Shown one piece after another: positions 10,277 through 18,125 of a stretch of 64,000 bases of DNA (positions are counted from its first letter, which is position 1; every line of letters starts with the position of its first letter). Made by a program: the position numbers and the translations under genes. The notes below the pieces were generated by a model. It had not been told where the DNA came from. It was given only the letters and a program-made list of their open reading frames with translations, and ran no database searches. This DNA comes from DASSUW01 sp963844405 (lineage in GTDB: Bacteria > Actinomycetota > Thermoleophilia > Solirubrobacterales > Solirubrobacteraceae). The stretch is taken from NCBI GenBank assembly GCA_963844405.1, contig CAWJNZ010000007.1:372001-436000 (forward strand), given 5' to 3'.

Positions 10277-10713
10277 GGCATCTGCGCCTCCATCGCGTCG
10301 CTGAGGCGATTCAGCAGCGCGGCGGCCTGCTCGCGCTCCTCGGGCTCGAGGCTCTCGAACAGGCGGCGGCGCCAGGCGCTGACCTCCTCGTGCGCCGACT
10401 GGACGGCGGCGCGCCCCGACGGCGTGAGCGAGACGAGCACCGAGCGGCGGTCCTCCTCGGAGTGCCGGCGGGTGACGTGGCCGTCGCGGGCCAGGCAGTC
10501 GAGCATGCGCGTCGCCGTCGGCGGCGCGACGCCGGCCGCCTCGGCGAGGACGCCGACGGTCAGCTCGTCCTGGTCGCGCAGCGACTCGAGCAGCTGGTAC
10601 TGCGGCAGCGAGAGGCCCTCGAGCGGCCGCTTGCCGGCGCGCGAGCGCAGCCGCCGCGTGGTGCGGAAGAACCGCTCCCAGGAGGCGGCGAACTGGTCGG
10701 TGGCGACGGGCAC
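10273..10713 (-). CDS. MarR-family transcriptional regulator
   Basis: The 146-residue product has the MarR winged helix-turn-helix: recognition region VGVLAEAAGVAPPTATRMLDCL (about 53-74) followed by the wing RRHSEEDRRSVLVSLTPSGRAAV with the conserved Asp-Arg pair. MarR proteins dimerise and usually repress their own operon until a small phenolic or drug ligand binds. It is the first gene of the two-pump operon, and a perfect palindrome lies 26-37 bases upstream of its start, so autorepression and control of the pumps are likely. Confidence 0.92.
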   Translation of the reverse strand: MPVATDQFAASWERFFRTTRRLRSRAGKRPLEGLSLPQYQLLESLRDQDELTVGVLAEAAGVAPPTATRMLDCLARDGHVTRRHSEEDRRSVLVSLTPSGRAAVQSAHEEVSAWRRRLFESLEPEEREQAAALLNRLSDAMEAQMP

Positions 10714-10738
10714 GATGAAGAAGGTAGCGAAGCAAACA

Positions 10739-10750
10739 TTAGCTTGCTAA
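10739..10750. promoter_or_regulatory. MarR operator candidate
   Basis: A perfect palindrome TTAGC-TT-GCTAA lies in an AT-rich patch upstream of marR. MarR operators are short AT-rich dyads of this size, often overlapping the promoter. On the minus strand the dyad overlaps TAATGT, a possible -10 box. Prediction from position and symmetry. Confidence 0.6.
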
Positions 10751-10839
10751 GTATTTCATCGTCCTGTGATCGCCCTCACTTGAGCGCGCGCCCCTTCGAA
10801 GGGGGTGGGACCGCCGCCTCACGGCGCTCAGACCGCCGC

Positions 10840-11289
10840 CTAGCGGGGCTCGACCTTGAGGCTGGCGATCTCCTTCTGTGCATCCTCGAGCTCGATCTCG
10901 AAGATGCCGGTGATCGTCGCCTTGAAGGACATCGTGACCGTCTCGCCGGCGGGCACGTCCTTCAGCAGGTCGTAGCCGTGGACGTGCACGTGGTCGGCCG
11001 TGGCCGAGCGCACGCGGAAGCGCACCGTCTCACCCTCCGTGAACTCGAGCTTGGTCACCCGGTTGGCCGTCAGGAGCGGCGGCGGCTCGGGGGTGGGCTC
11101 GGGCGTCGGGGTGGCCGTCTCGGTGGGCTCCGCCTCGGTGGGCGCGGCCGTCTCGGTCGGCGTCGGGGTGGCGGTGGCCGCGGTCTGGCTGCCGCTGTCG
11201 TCCTCGCTGGTGTCCGCGAGCACGACGATCGCCACGATCGCGATGACCACCGCGATCGCGAGGAAGGTGAAGCGCTGGCCCCGGCTCAT
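10840..11289 (-). CDS. membrane-anchored cupredoxin-like protein
   Basis: The 149-residue product has an uncleaved-looking N-terminal membrane anchor (about 6-26), then a Thr/Pro/Glu-rich linker (about 32-75) and a C-terminal beta domain of about 75 residues. That domain resembles EfeO-type cupredoxins: TEGETVRFRVRSATADHVH, VHGYD, VPAGETVTMSF, FEIELEDA. It has His residues in HVHVHGYD but no Cys-x-x-x-His copper motif, so metal binding is uncertain. It is separated from the MFS gene upstream by 23 bases, possibly co-transcribed. Confidence 0.7.
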   Translation of the reverse strand: MSRGQRFTFLAIAVVIAIVAIVVLADTSEDDSGSQTAATATPTPTETAAPTEAEPTETATPTPEPTPEPPPLLTANRVTKLEFTEGETVRFRVRSATADHVHVHGYDLLKDVPAGETVTMSFKATITGIFEIELEDAQKEIASLKVEPR

Positions 11290-11312
11290 CCCCTCTGAGG
11301 GTACGAACTCGA

Positions 11313-12899
11313 TCAGAAGCCGAGCAGGCCGGTGATGCTCGGCGGCTCGACGCCGTACTCGCGCGCGTAGTCGGCCCGCGCGTCGGCGTCGACGAGCGCG
11401 AGCGCCAGCTCCTCGCGCGAGGAGCCGTAGCGGCATGCGAAGCGGTCGAGCGCCACGAGCGCGGCGTCCTGGATCGCCCCCTGAAGGCCGCCGGAGGAGG
11501 GCAGCTCGCGCGGCAGGCAGGGGTCGGCGATGGCGACCGGCGCGGGCTCCAGCGAGGGCTTGGCGAGCGCGGCGCCGCCGGCGAGCGCCAGCGCCGCGAG
11601 GCCGGCCGCGAGCGAGGCGCGGTCGCGCGGCACCAGGAGCAGGGCGGCGATCAGGGCGAGCGCGCCGCAGATCGCGAAGGCGGGGGCGAAGGCGGCCTGG
11701 ACGCCGGCCACGAGCGTCTCGTCGGCCCGCCTGGCGAGCTCGTCGAACGCGGGGCGGTCCTCCGGCGAGACCGTCGCCCCGTCGAGCGAGGACTCGAGCT
11801 GCCCGCGCGGGTCGACGGGGTCGATGTCGGCCAGCAGCGCCCCCGCCAGCGACAGCTTGTCGAGCGGCGGGAGCCGGGCGTCGAGCACCAGCGCGGTGCC
11901 CTTGATGCGGGTGTCGGAGACGGCGTCGTCGAGCTGGGCGGCGGCGACCGGGGCGAGCAGGATGAGCGCCGCGGTGATGCCGGCGTGGCGCAGCGAGAGC
12001 AGCCGCGCCGCCTGCTCCGCCGTGTCCTCGGGCAGCAGCTCGCCGGCCAGCGCGGGCAGCGCGAGGCCGAGGCCCGCGCCGGCCATCGCCTGCGGCACGA
12101 CGGTCCACCACAGCGAGGCGTCGGGCAGCGAGACGAGGGCGAGCACGCCGCCCGCCACGAGCAGCGCGCCGGCCGCCGCCCGCGTGCGCGCCGCGCCCCT
12201 CACCCGAGCGGCGAGCACCGCCGCGATCGGCAGCACGGTGACCGCCGCGGCGGCGGCGAGCGGCTCCGTCGACCAGCCGGTGACGAGCAGCAGGACGAGC
12301 AGGAACAGCACGCCGACGAGGGCCGCGGAAAGCAGCGCCAGGGCGACCGCGGCTCGGGCATCCCAGACCGCGTCGCCGGCCGCCGCCACGCGCGGCTCGT
12401 GCCGCCACGCCGCGACCGTGGCCCCCGCCGCCAGCGGGACCTGCGCGAGGAAGATCGCTCGCCAGTCGAACGCCTGGGTCAGCGCGCCGCCGAGCGCCGG
12501 GCCGGCGGCGAAGCCGAAGATCGCCGTCGCCGTCCAGGCGCGCCGGCCCGCCCCGCCCGCGTCGAGCAGCGTGAAGGCGCCGACGAGCAGCGCCGCGCCG
12601 CCGAGCGCCTGCACCCCGCGCAACACGAGCAGGGCGGTCACGGACTGCGCGAGCCCGCAGCCGAGCGACGCCGCGCCGAACAGGAGCGCGCCGCCGATGG
12701 CGAGCGGCCGCGGCGGCCGGCGAGCGACGACCAGCAGCCCCACCGCGAGCGCGAGCGTGTAGACCCCGAGCACGGCGGCGGCCTGCTCGACGGACGCGTC
12801 GAGCTCCGCGATGATCGGCGGCAGGCCGAGCGTGACGACCGAAGCGTCGGCCAGCACGAGGCCCACGGCGAGGAGGAGCAAGGCGCGGATGCCCCACAT
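11313..12899 (-). CDS. MFS transporter with extra C-terminal domain
   Basis: The 528-residue product has about 14 helices with MFS features in the N half (LADASVVTLGLPPIIAEL, LVLRGVQALGGAALLVGAF) and strongly Ala-rich membrane segments. An unusual insertion of about 75 residues (roughly 330-405) is predicted to be outside the membrane between two helices, and the last about 65 residues after the final helix form a soluble tail with two Cys. Function unknown. ATG at 12899 is chosen because GGGAG lies 9 bases upstream; a GTG at 12923 is also in frame. Confidence 0.75.
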   Translation of the reverse strand: MWGIRALLLLAVGLVLADASVVTLGLPPIIAELDASVEQAAAVLGVYTLALAVGLLVVARRPPRPLAIGGALLFGAASLGCGLAQSVTALLVLRGVQALGGAALLVGAFTLLDAGGAGRRAWTATAIFGFAAGPALGGALTQAFDWRAIFLAQVPLAAGATVAAWRHEPRVAAAGDAVWDARAAVALALLSAALVGVLFLLVLLLVTGWSTEPLAAAAAVTVLPIAAVLAARVRGAARTRAAAGALLVAGGVLALVSLPDASLWWTVVPQAMAGAGLGLALPALAGELLPEDTAEQAARLLSLRHAGITAALILLAPVAAAQLDDAVSDTRIKGTALVLDARLPPLDKLSLAGALLADIDPVDPRGQLESSLDGATVSPEDRPAFDELARRADETLVAGVQAAFAPAFAICGALALIAALLLVPRDRASLAAGLAALALAGGAALAKPSLEPAPVAIADPCLPRELPSSGGLQGAIQDAALVALDRFACRYGSSREELALALVDADARADYAREYGVEPPSITGLLGF

Positions 12900-12943
12900 G
12901 CTGCCAAGCTCCCGGTAACACACCGACCACGGGAGATTTCGAC

Positions 12944-13375
12944 ATGGCTACACGCAACGCGTCGGCGGAGTGGAAGGGCAACCTCACGGAGGGCGACGGC
13001 AAGATGGCGCTGGGCTCAGGCGCCTGGGAGGGGCCGTTCACCTTCAAGTCGCGCTTCGAGGAGGGCCAGGGCACCAACCCGGAGGAGCTGATCGGCGCCG
13101 CCGAGGCCGGCTGCTTCACGATGCAGCTCGCGCACAACCTGTCCGAGGCCGGCCACGTTCCGGAGTCGGTTCAGACCCAGGCCAAGGTCCACATCCGCAA
13201 CATTGACGGCAAGCCGACGATCTCGCAGATCGACCTGGTGACCCGCGCCCGCGTGTCCGGGATCGACGAGTCCACGTTCCAGGAGATGGCGAAGGCGACC
13301 AAGGACGCCTGCATCATCTCGCGCGCCCTCGCAGGTGTGAGCGACATCACCGTGGACGCCCAGCTCGAGAGCTGA
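12944..13375 (+). CDS. OsmC/Ohr-family hydroperoxide reductase
   Basis: The 143-residue product is an OsmC-type thiol peroxidase: Glu48 in TNPEELIGAA, peroxidatic Cys57 in AEAGCFTM and resolving Cys123 in KDACIISRAL, plus the upstream Arg in FKSRFEEG. Such enzymes reduce organic hydroperoxides with dihydrolipoamide or similar thiols. GGGAG lies 10 bases before the ATG. The gene diverges from the MFS gene at 12899 with only 44 bases between the start codons, so their promoters must overlap. Confidence 0.93.
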   Translation: MATRNASAEWKGNLTEGDGKMALGSGAWEGPFTFKSRFEEGQGTNPEELIGAAEAGCFTMQLAHNLSEAGHVPESVQTQAKVHIRNIDGKPTISQIDLVTRARVSGIDESTFQEMAKATKDACIISRALAGVSDITVDAQLES

Positions 13376-13473
13376 GCGCCTACGGCTCTCCGCACCTACG
13401 CAGGGGCCAACCGCCCTGCGGGTGACAGGGTGGCCCGTTGGTTGCGAAGGGGGTAGTTCGCGACCATCGTCAC

Positions 13474-13593
13474 ATGAACATGAACCGTCTCCGCCGCGCC
13501 TTCTCCGGTCTCATCGCCGAGGACCGCGCCGCCTTCAAGCACGTCGACGCCTCGCCGGCCGAGGCGTCGCTGCACCGGCGTTGGACCGCCTAA
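13474..13593 (+). CDS. possible small protein, 39 residues
   Basis: A short open frame, MNMNRLRRAFSGLI..., basic at the N terminus and ending TAA. It follows osmC by 98 bases and overlaps the end of the convergent lipoprotein gene by 4 bases. There is no good ribosome site at normal spacing (AAGGGGG lies about 20 bases upstream). Codon use is similar to its neighbours. I recognise no family; it may not be translated. Confidence 0.25.
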   Translation: MNMNRLRRAFSGLIAEDRAAFKHVDASPAEASLHRRWTA

Positions 13594-14630
13594 TCGCTTT
13601 CGCTCCCGCCCCGTAGCCGGAACGCCCTGAAGGGCTCCGGCCGGGGCGGTTGAGCGAGGAACCGCTCGACCACCTCGGGGCGGACGTTCCCCCGCCGCCC
13701 CGCCGCCTCGATGGCGTCGAGGATGCCGGCGGTCGCCCGCCAGGCCAGCACCGCGTAGGGATCCGGCGCGCGGCCGAACTCCTCCTCGAACGCCGCCTCG
13801 AACGAGCGCAGCTCGGGGGTCGACCCCGGCTCGGGAGCGGCGGTGACGAACACCGCGCGCCGGCGCGCGGCGCGCGGGATCCGGTCGGCCACCCCCGCCC
13901 GCGTGAGCTCGTCGCCGAACACGAGCGTGACCCGCCGCGGCGGCGACGCCACGGCGGCCTGCACGTCGCTGCCGGCGTAGATCACCGAGTCGGCGCCCCG
14001 CACGTCCTCGACCAGCCGCTCGCCCGCCGCTTCCCGCACCGCCTCGGCCAGCTCGAGCGCCACCTTCCCCTCGCCCTCCTCGATCGCCACCCGGCCACGG
14101 GCGGCGCCGACGAGCGCCTCGGCCTGCGCGAGGTCGTCCTCGATCACGCGCGCGAACGTGTCGCGGCCGGAGGGGAACCAGCGCTCGGGCTCGCCGGGCG
14201 CGACCGGCGCCGTGAACCCCGCGTAGCCCGCCCCGGGGCTCACGAGCAGGATCCCGGCGGCGTTGTAGAGCGGCACCGAGGTCAGCGCCGCATCCGAGCG
14301 CACGGCGCCGACGACGCCGATCACCTGCGCGTCGCGGATCACCTGCTCGGCGGCGGCGGCCGTCGGGCGGCGCCGCGGGGGAGCGCCGAGCGGCCCCTCG
14401 TCGACGGCCGCGAAGTTGATCCCGAAGTCGCCGACCTCCCCGCCCGCCTGGGCGATCGCGAGCTTCGAGGCGTCGACCATGTCGCGCCCCACGCCGTCCC
14501 CTATCTGGGGCACCGACGCGTAGATCGTCAGGTTGTCCCCGACCACGCGGCCGCCCGCGGTGACAGCGCTGCGCTCGGAGCCGCAGCCGGCCAGCGCCGC
14601 GGCGGCGGCCAGCACGGCCAGCGCCCGCAT
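13590..14630 (-). CDS. periplasmic-binding-protein-like lipoprotein (LivJ type)
   Basis: The 346-residue product starts with a lipoprotein signal, MRALAVLAAAAALAGCGS, lipobox LAGC with the Cys at 16. The rest resembles Peripla_BP_6 receptors: GDNLTIYASVPQIGDGVGRDMVDASKLAIAQAGG, then VIGVVGAVRSDAALTSVPLYNAAGILLVSPGAG, and a final helix region with YAVLAWRATAGILDAIEAAG. These normally serve amino-acid ABC importers, but no permease or ATPase is adjacent; it may be a sensor or use a distant transporter. The ATG overlaps the cupin stop by one base (TGATG), so the pair is an operon. Confidence 0.78.
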   Translation of the reverse strand: MRALAVLAAAAALAGCGSERSAVTAGGRVVGDNLTIYASVPQIGDGVGRDMVDASKLAIAQAGGEVGDFGINFAAVDEGPLGAPPRRRPTAAAAEQVIRDAQVIGVVGAVRSDAALTSVPLYNAAGILLVSPGAGYAGFTAPVAPGEPERWFPSGRDTFARVIEDDLAQAEALVGAARGRVAIEEGEGKVALELAEAVREAAGERLVEDVRGADSVIYAGSDVQAAVASPPRRVTLVFGDELTRAGVADRIPRAARRRAVFVTAAPEPGSTPELRSFEAAFEEEFGRAPDPYAVLAWRATAGILDAIEAAGRRGNVRPEVVERFLAQPPRPEPFRAFRLRGGSESD

Positions 14631-15085
14631 CAGCCCTCGAGCAGGACGGTGTCCTCGTGCGAGTACGGCGGCGCGCAGCAGCACAGGAGCACGAGGTCCT
14701 CCTCGCTCGTGTTCCAGAGCTTGTGCGGCACGCCGGGGGCGATGACGACCGTGTCGCCCGCCCGCACGTCGGCCTCCTGGGCGCCGAGGCGCATCCGCCC
14801 GGCGCCGGCGGTGAAGTGGTAGATCTCCTCCGACTCGCGGTGGTAGTGCTCGATCGTCTCCCCGCCCGGGGGCACGGTCGCTTGCGCGAGCGACTGGTTG
14901 ACGGCGTTGCCGGAGGGAACGCCGGCCAGCTCGCGGATGGTCGAGCCGTCGGCGGTGATGAACGGCTCGCGCTCTTCCAGGCGGACGGTCAGCACGAGGC
15001 GGTCGACAGGGTAGACCACGCGCAGCCTGCGCCCCCGGCCTGCCGATCGGCCGGGGGCGTGACGTGATGGGTGCGACCGGGACAT
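14630..15085 (-). CDS. cupin-domain protein
   Basis: The 151-residue product has a single cupin barrel with the metal-site pattern HxH(x3)E...H: His80, His82, Glu86 and His121 (EHYHRESEEIYHF and PGVPHKLWN). It probably holds a divalent metal; the reaction is unknown, with small sugar or phenolic ligands typical. The start is uncertain: the ATG at 15085 gives an Arg-rich 30-residue leader, and an internal GTG near residue 23 would also work. It is translationally coupled to the lipoprotein gene and follows a 61-codon open frame by 6 bases. Confidence 0.8.
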   Translation of the reverse strand: MSRSHPSRHAPGRSAGRGRRLRVVYPVDRLVLTVRLEEREPFITADGSTIRELAGVPSGNAVNQSLAQATVPPGGETIEHYHRESEEIYHFTAGAGRMRLGAQEADVRAGDTVVIAPGVPHKLWNTSEEDLVLLCCCAPPYSHEDTVLLEG

Positions 15086-15091
15086 GCCCGC

Positions 15092-15277
15092 TCAGGCGAC
15101 GGCCTTGCGCGCGGCCGCGGCGTCCAGCCGGCTGGCGACGCGCGCCGCGAGGTACGCGGCACGGCTCCTGACCGGCGGGGGGTGTTCCAAGCGGGCGGCT
15201 TTGGCGCGGCCCGCGGCGGCCTCGACGCGCTCTGCGGCGACGGAGCGGGCGTAGGCCGGGTGATTCAGCGAATGCAT
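15092..15277 (-). CDS. small hypothetical protein, 61 residues
   Basis: Ala/Arg-rich short protein (MHSLNHPAYARSVAAERVEA...), mostly helical by composition, no membrane segment. A good ribosome site, AGGGAG, lies 9 bases upstream of its ATG, and it ends 6 bases before the cupin start, so it may be the first gene of the cupin-lipoprotein operon. I recognise no family. Confidence 0.45.
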   Translation of the reverse strand: MHSLNHPAYARSVAAERVEAAAGRAKAARLEHPPPVRSRAAYLAARVASRLDAAAARKAVA

Positions 15278-15430
15278 TTGGGATGGCTCCCTGGTGCTCA
15301 GGAGGTCAGAGTCCGTGGAGGGTCTGACCCCTTTTGGGTGGACGGGGAGCCGCCCGTGCCGGCTTCGGCGGAACCTATGCAGGTCACGGGCGGCAGTGGT
15401 GCTGCTGCTGCCCGCGACCGAGGGGTGCTG
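15278..15430. other. non-coding region with three consecutive hairpins
   Basis: Between two short open frames lie GGTCAGA/TCTGACC (15304-15310 with 15323-15329), CCGCCCGTG/CACGGGCGG (15350-15358 with 15385-15393), and a third stem starting around 15388 (CGGGCGGCAG with CTGCTGCCCG, 8-base loop). The second and third overlap, so they are alternatives, as in attenuators or switches. The first is followed on the plus strand by CCTTTT. No known riboswitch class was recognised. Confidence 0.3.
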
Positions 15431-15514
15431 CTAGAGCGCGAGCAGGAGCGGACGCCGGAGCACGCCGGCGTCCATGGCGATACGCCAATTGAACGAGTGG
15501 CACGTGCTCTGCAT
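15431..15514 (-). CDS. possible leader peptide, 27 residues
   Basis: MQSTCHSFNWRIAMDAGVLR... ends with a hydrophobic Leu-rich tail and TAG. It has one of the strongest Shine-Dalgarno sites in the window, AGGAGGTGAG about 8 bases upstream of the ATG, which is the main reason to list it. It lies after the wecA-like gene (88 bases) and before the structured region and the 61-codon frame. It could be a leader peptide controlling downstream genes; no family recognised. Confidence 0.35.
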   Translation of the reverse strand: MQSTCHSFNWRIAMDAGVLRRPLLLAL

Positions 15515-15602
15515 CAGTCCTGCTCACCTCCTTCCGCGGTCTGCGGTCGGTCGTACGGTTCGCGGGACGTTACAGGCCGACCCCGCGACGACGCAAGTGC
15601 GG

Positions 15603-16778
15603 TTACCCGTACGGATTCGAACCCGAGACCGCGGAGAACTCGCCGGTCTCCAGATCGCGCTCGACCCGGTCGTCGATCTCGTGCTCGGTCGTGTCGGGGT
15701 CGGTGCGGCGCAGCTGCCAGGCACGCAGGCGCCGCAGCTTGAGGATCTCGAGCACGTAGACGAGGTAGGCGCTGGCCGCCAGCGCGACGACGAAGCACGC
15801 GGCGATCGCCGCCGTCCAGCCCGGGTCGAGATGGCCGCTGTCGTCCGAGTACGGGATGAAGCGGAGCGCGACGGCGAGGCCGGCCATCGTGATCGTCCAG
15901 GCGTAGAGGTAGAGGACGGTCTGGCGCTGCGAGAACCCCATGCGATGGAAGCGGTGGTGGAAGTGGTTCGAGTCGGGCCGGTAGATGGGGCGGCGGTACT
16001 TGATCCGCTTGGCCACCACGAAGCCGGTGTCGAGGAACGGGACGGCGAGCACGACCAGCGGCACGACGAGCGCGACCAGGGCGTTGGTCTTCAGCGAGCC
16101 CTCGACGATCACCGCGCCGAGCAGGAGGCCGAGCAGGTTCGAGCCGCAGTCGCCCATGAAGACCGACGCGGGGTGGAAGTTGTGGACGAGGAACCCGAGC
16201 GCCGCGCCGGCCGTGATGGCGGCCAGCACGCCGGCGGCGTCGCGCCCCAGGTCGAAGGCGATGATCGCGAACGCGACGCTGCTGATCGCGCAGACGCCGG
16301 CCGCCAGGCCGTCGACGCCGTCGCTGAAGTTGACGACGTTGATGACGGCGACGATGCCGAGCACGGTGAGCGGCCCGCCGAGGTCGCCGAAGTCGAGCGG
16401 CCCGAGGAACGGCAGGGTGACGTTCCCGACGACGACGCCGGCGTTGACGAGGACCAGCGCGGCCACGACCTGGCCGGCGAGCTTGGCCCACGGCGGCAGC
16501 TCGCGCGCGTCGTCGAGCGCACCGACGATGGTGATCAGCGCGGCGGCGACGAGGATCCCGCGCGTGCGCTCGTCGTCCGGCATGAAGATGAGCGCGGCGA
16601 TCAGAGTGCCGGCGAAGATGGCGAGCCCGCCGAGCAGCGGCGTCGCCTCGCTGGCCAGGCCGCGCTCCTTGACCGCGTCGACGGCGCCGACGCGGAGCGC
16701 CAGCCGCGCCACCACGGGGGTGAGGAGGGCGGCCGCGGCGAAGGCGACGAGGGCGGCGTAGAGCGCGTCGGTCTCCAT
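15603..16778 (-). CDS. WecA/MraY-family polyprenyl-phosphate glycosyl-1-phosphate transferase
   Basis: Integral membrane enzyme that transfers a sugar-1-phosphate (typically GlcNAc-1-P) from UDP-sugar to undecaprenyl or decaprenyl phosphate, starting cell-wall polymer synthesis. The 391-residue product has about ten helices and the family loops: LDDARELPPWAKLAGQ (Asp-Asp, Mg/prenyl site), NVVNFSDGVDGLAAG, FMGDCGSN and the HFHHRFHRMGFS histidine loop. WecA/TagO is favoured over MraY by the HFHHR loop and by the position between the glyA and atp regions, which is conserved in actinobacteria. A polar tail of about 50 residues follows the last helix. Confidence 0.92.
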   Translation of the reverse strand: METDALYAALVAFAAAALLTPVVARLALRVGAVDAVKERGLASEATPLLGGLAIFAGTLIAALIFMPDDERTRGILVAAALITIVGALDDARELPPWAKLAGQVVAALVLVNAGVVVGNVTLPFLGPLDFGDLGGPLTVLGIVAVINVVNFSDGVDGLAAGVCAISSVAFAIIAFDLGRDAAGVLAAITAGAALGFLVHNFHPASVFMGDCGSNLLGLLLGAVIVEGSLKTNALVALVVPLVVLAVPFLDTGFVVAKRIKYRRPIYRPDSNHFHHRFHRMGFSQRQTVLYLYAWTITMAGLAVALRFIPYSDDSGHLDPGWTAAIAACFVVALAASAYLVYVLEILKLRRLRAWQLRRTDPDTTEHEIDDRVERDLETGEFSAVSGSNPYG

Positions 16779-16894
16779 TGACTCGCAGAGGATCGCAGGG
16801 CGGGCGGCTCGAAGGTCATCGGGGCTCCGCGCCGAAACGTGGTTGAAGGCGTGGCCTGGCGGGCACATTCGGCGTGTCGTCCGGCCCCGCGACC

Positions 16895-17146
16895 ATGGAA
16901 CCTCCGCCACCCGCCCATCGTCAGCTCGCCCTTGCCTACCTGGCGCTGGCCGACGACCCCGACGCGCCGGTCGGGCAGCACACCGTCCCGCGCATGCTCG
17001 TCGCGCTGGCCGCGGTGATCGCGCTCGCCTTCGCCGCGCCGCTCGCGTGGGTGTCGGCCATCCCCGGCGAGCCGCGTGACACACCGGCGGCCACGCTGGT
17101 GAAGGCGGCCGCGCAGGAGGACGACGGCGGCGACGACGCGCCGTGA
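16895..17146 (+). CDS. small single-helix membrane protein
   Basis: The 83-residue product has a cytoplasmic-looking N terminus with a HRQLALAYLALAD helix, one membrane segment (about 33-52: MLVALAAVIALAFAAPLAWV) and an acidic tail ending in EDDGGDDAP. Its TGA overlaps the GTG of the Ser/Thr kinase gene (17143-17146), so the two are translated together; a role as membrane partner of the kinase is an inference. A GTG at 16874 would add seven residues. No family recognised. Confidence 0.55.
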   Translation: MEPPPPAHRQLALAYLALADDPDAPVGQHTVPRMLVALAAVIALAFAAPLAWVSAIPGEPRDTPAATLVKAAAQEDDGGDDAP

Positions 17147-18102
17147 CCGTCCGGCGCACGCTCGGGCCGGACACGCGTGAGGCGCTGGGCAGCCTGGCGA
17201 CCGTCTCCTCGACGCCGCCGTGGGAGCACGACGTCGCCCGCGAGCGGCCGACCTGGGGGCTCGTCGAGGGCGACGCCATCGCTCCAGGCCGGACCGTCCT
17301 GCGCGCGCTCGGCGGCGGCCGGCGCTACGAGGTCTTCCTCGTCTGGGACGACCACCGGCTCGCCGTGCTGGTGGCCAAGGTGCTGCGGCCCGACCATGCG
17401 CGCGACCCGGCCGCGCTGCGCGAGCTGGCGGACGAGGCCGCGGCGCTCGAGCGGCTCTCCCACCCGGTGGTGGTGCGCGGCTTCGACGTGGTCGCCGAAG
17501 GACGCTTCCCGCACCTGCTGATCGAGCACCTGGAGGGCCCGACGCTGCGCGAGCTCACCGATCGCGACGGGCCGCTCGCCCTGGAGCAGCTGCTGCCGCT
17601 GGGGCTGCACGTCGCCTCGGCGCTGCACTACCTCGCCGGCGAGGGGATGGTCCACCTCGACGTCAAGCCCGACAACGTCGTGATGGGCGCGCCGCCGCGG
17701 CTGATCGACCTCAGCGTGGCGCGGACCGTGGAGGCGGCGCGGCGACTCCACCGGCCGGTGGGGACGGACAGCTTCATGGCGCCCGAGCAGTGCGACGCCG
17801 CGTGCGGGGAGATCGGGCCTCCTTCCGACGTCTTCGGCCTGGCGGCGACCCTCTACTTCGCGCTGGCCGGCGTGCGGCCGTTCCCGCGCGACGGCGCGCA
17901 GCGCTTCCCGCAGCTCGAGCGCGACCCGGCCCCGCTCCCGCCGCGCGTGCCGCGCCAGCTCGCGGCGCTCCTGCGCGCCGGCCTCGCCCGCGACCCGGTG
18001 GCCCGCCCGACCGCGGCCGAGCTCGCGGCCGGCCTCGAGCCGCTGGTGGCCGCGCTGCCGCAGCGGCTCGTGCTCGGCCGGCACGGCTGGCGCCGGCGCT
18101 GA
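17143..18102 (+). CDS. Ser/Thr protein kinase (Hanks type)
   Basis: The 319-residue product has one kinase domain (about 47-300) and no membrane helix. Motifs: ATP-anchoring Lys79 in VAKVL, Glu in the C helix (around 98), catalytic loop HLDVKPDNV with Asp173, Lys175, Asn178 (Arg of HRD is Leu), metal loop Asp189 in LIDLS (DFG is DLS), and APEQ at 213-216. The DLS form is seen in other bacterial kinases and does not itself mean loss of activity. It begins with GTG and overlaps the small membrane protein gene by 4 bases. Substrate unknown. Confidence 0.9.
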   Translation: MTVRRTLGPDTREALGSLATVSSTPPWEHDVARERPTWGLVEGDAIAPGRTVLRALGGGRRYEVFLVWDDHRLAVLVAKVLRPDHARDPAALRELADEAAALERLSHPVVVRGFDVVAEGRFPHLLIEHLEGPTLRELTDRDGPLALEQLLPLGLHVASALHYLAGEGMVHLDVKPDNVVMGAPPRLIDLSVARTVEAARRLHRPVGTDSFMAPEQCDAACGEIGPPSDVFGLAATLYFALAGVRPFPRDGAQRFPQLERDPAPLPPRVPRQLAALLRAGLARDPVARPTAAELAAGLEPLVAALPQRLVLGRHGWRRR

Positions 18103-18125
18103 CGCTTTCGCGCGTTCGTGCCACG

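Noticed and set aside
15606..15630. GGTTCGAATCC on the minus strand, like a tRNA T-arm
   Set aside because: The flanking bases do not form the five-pair T stem, there is no anticodon or acceptor arm, and the stretch encodes the last residues of the wecA-like protein.
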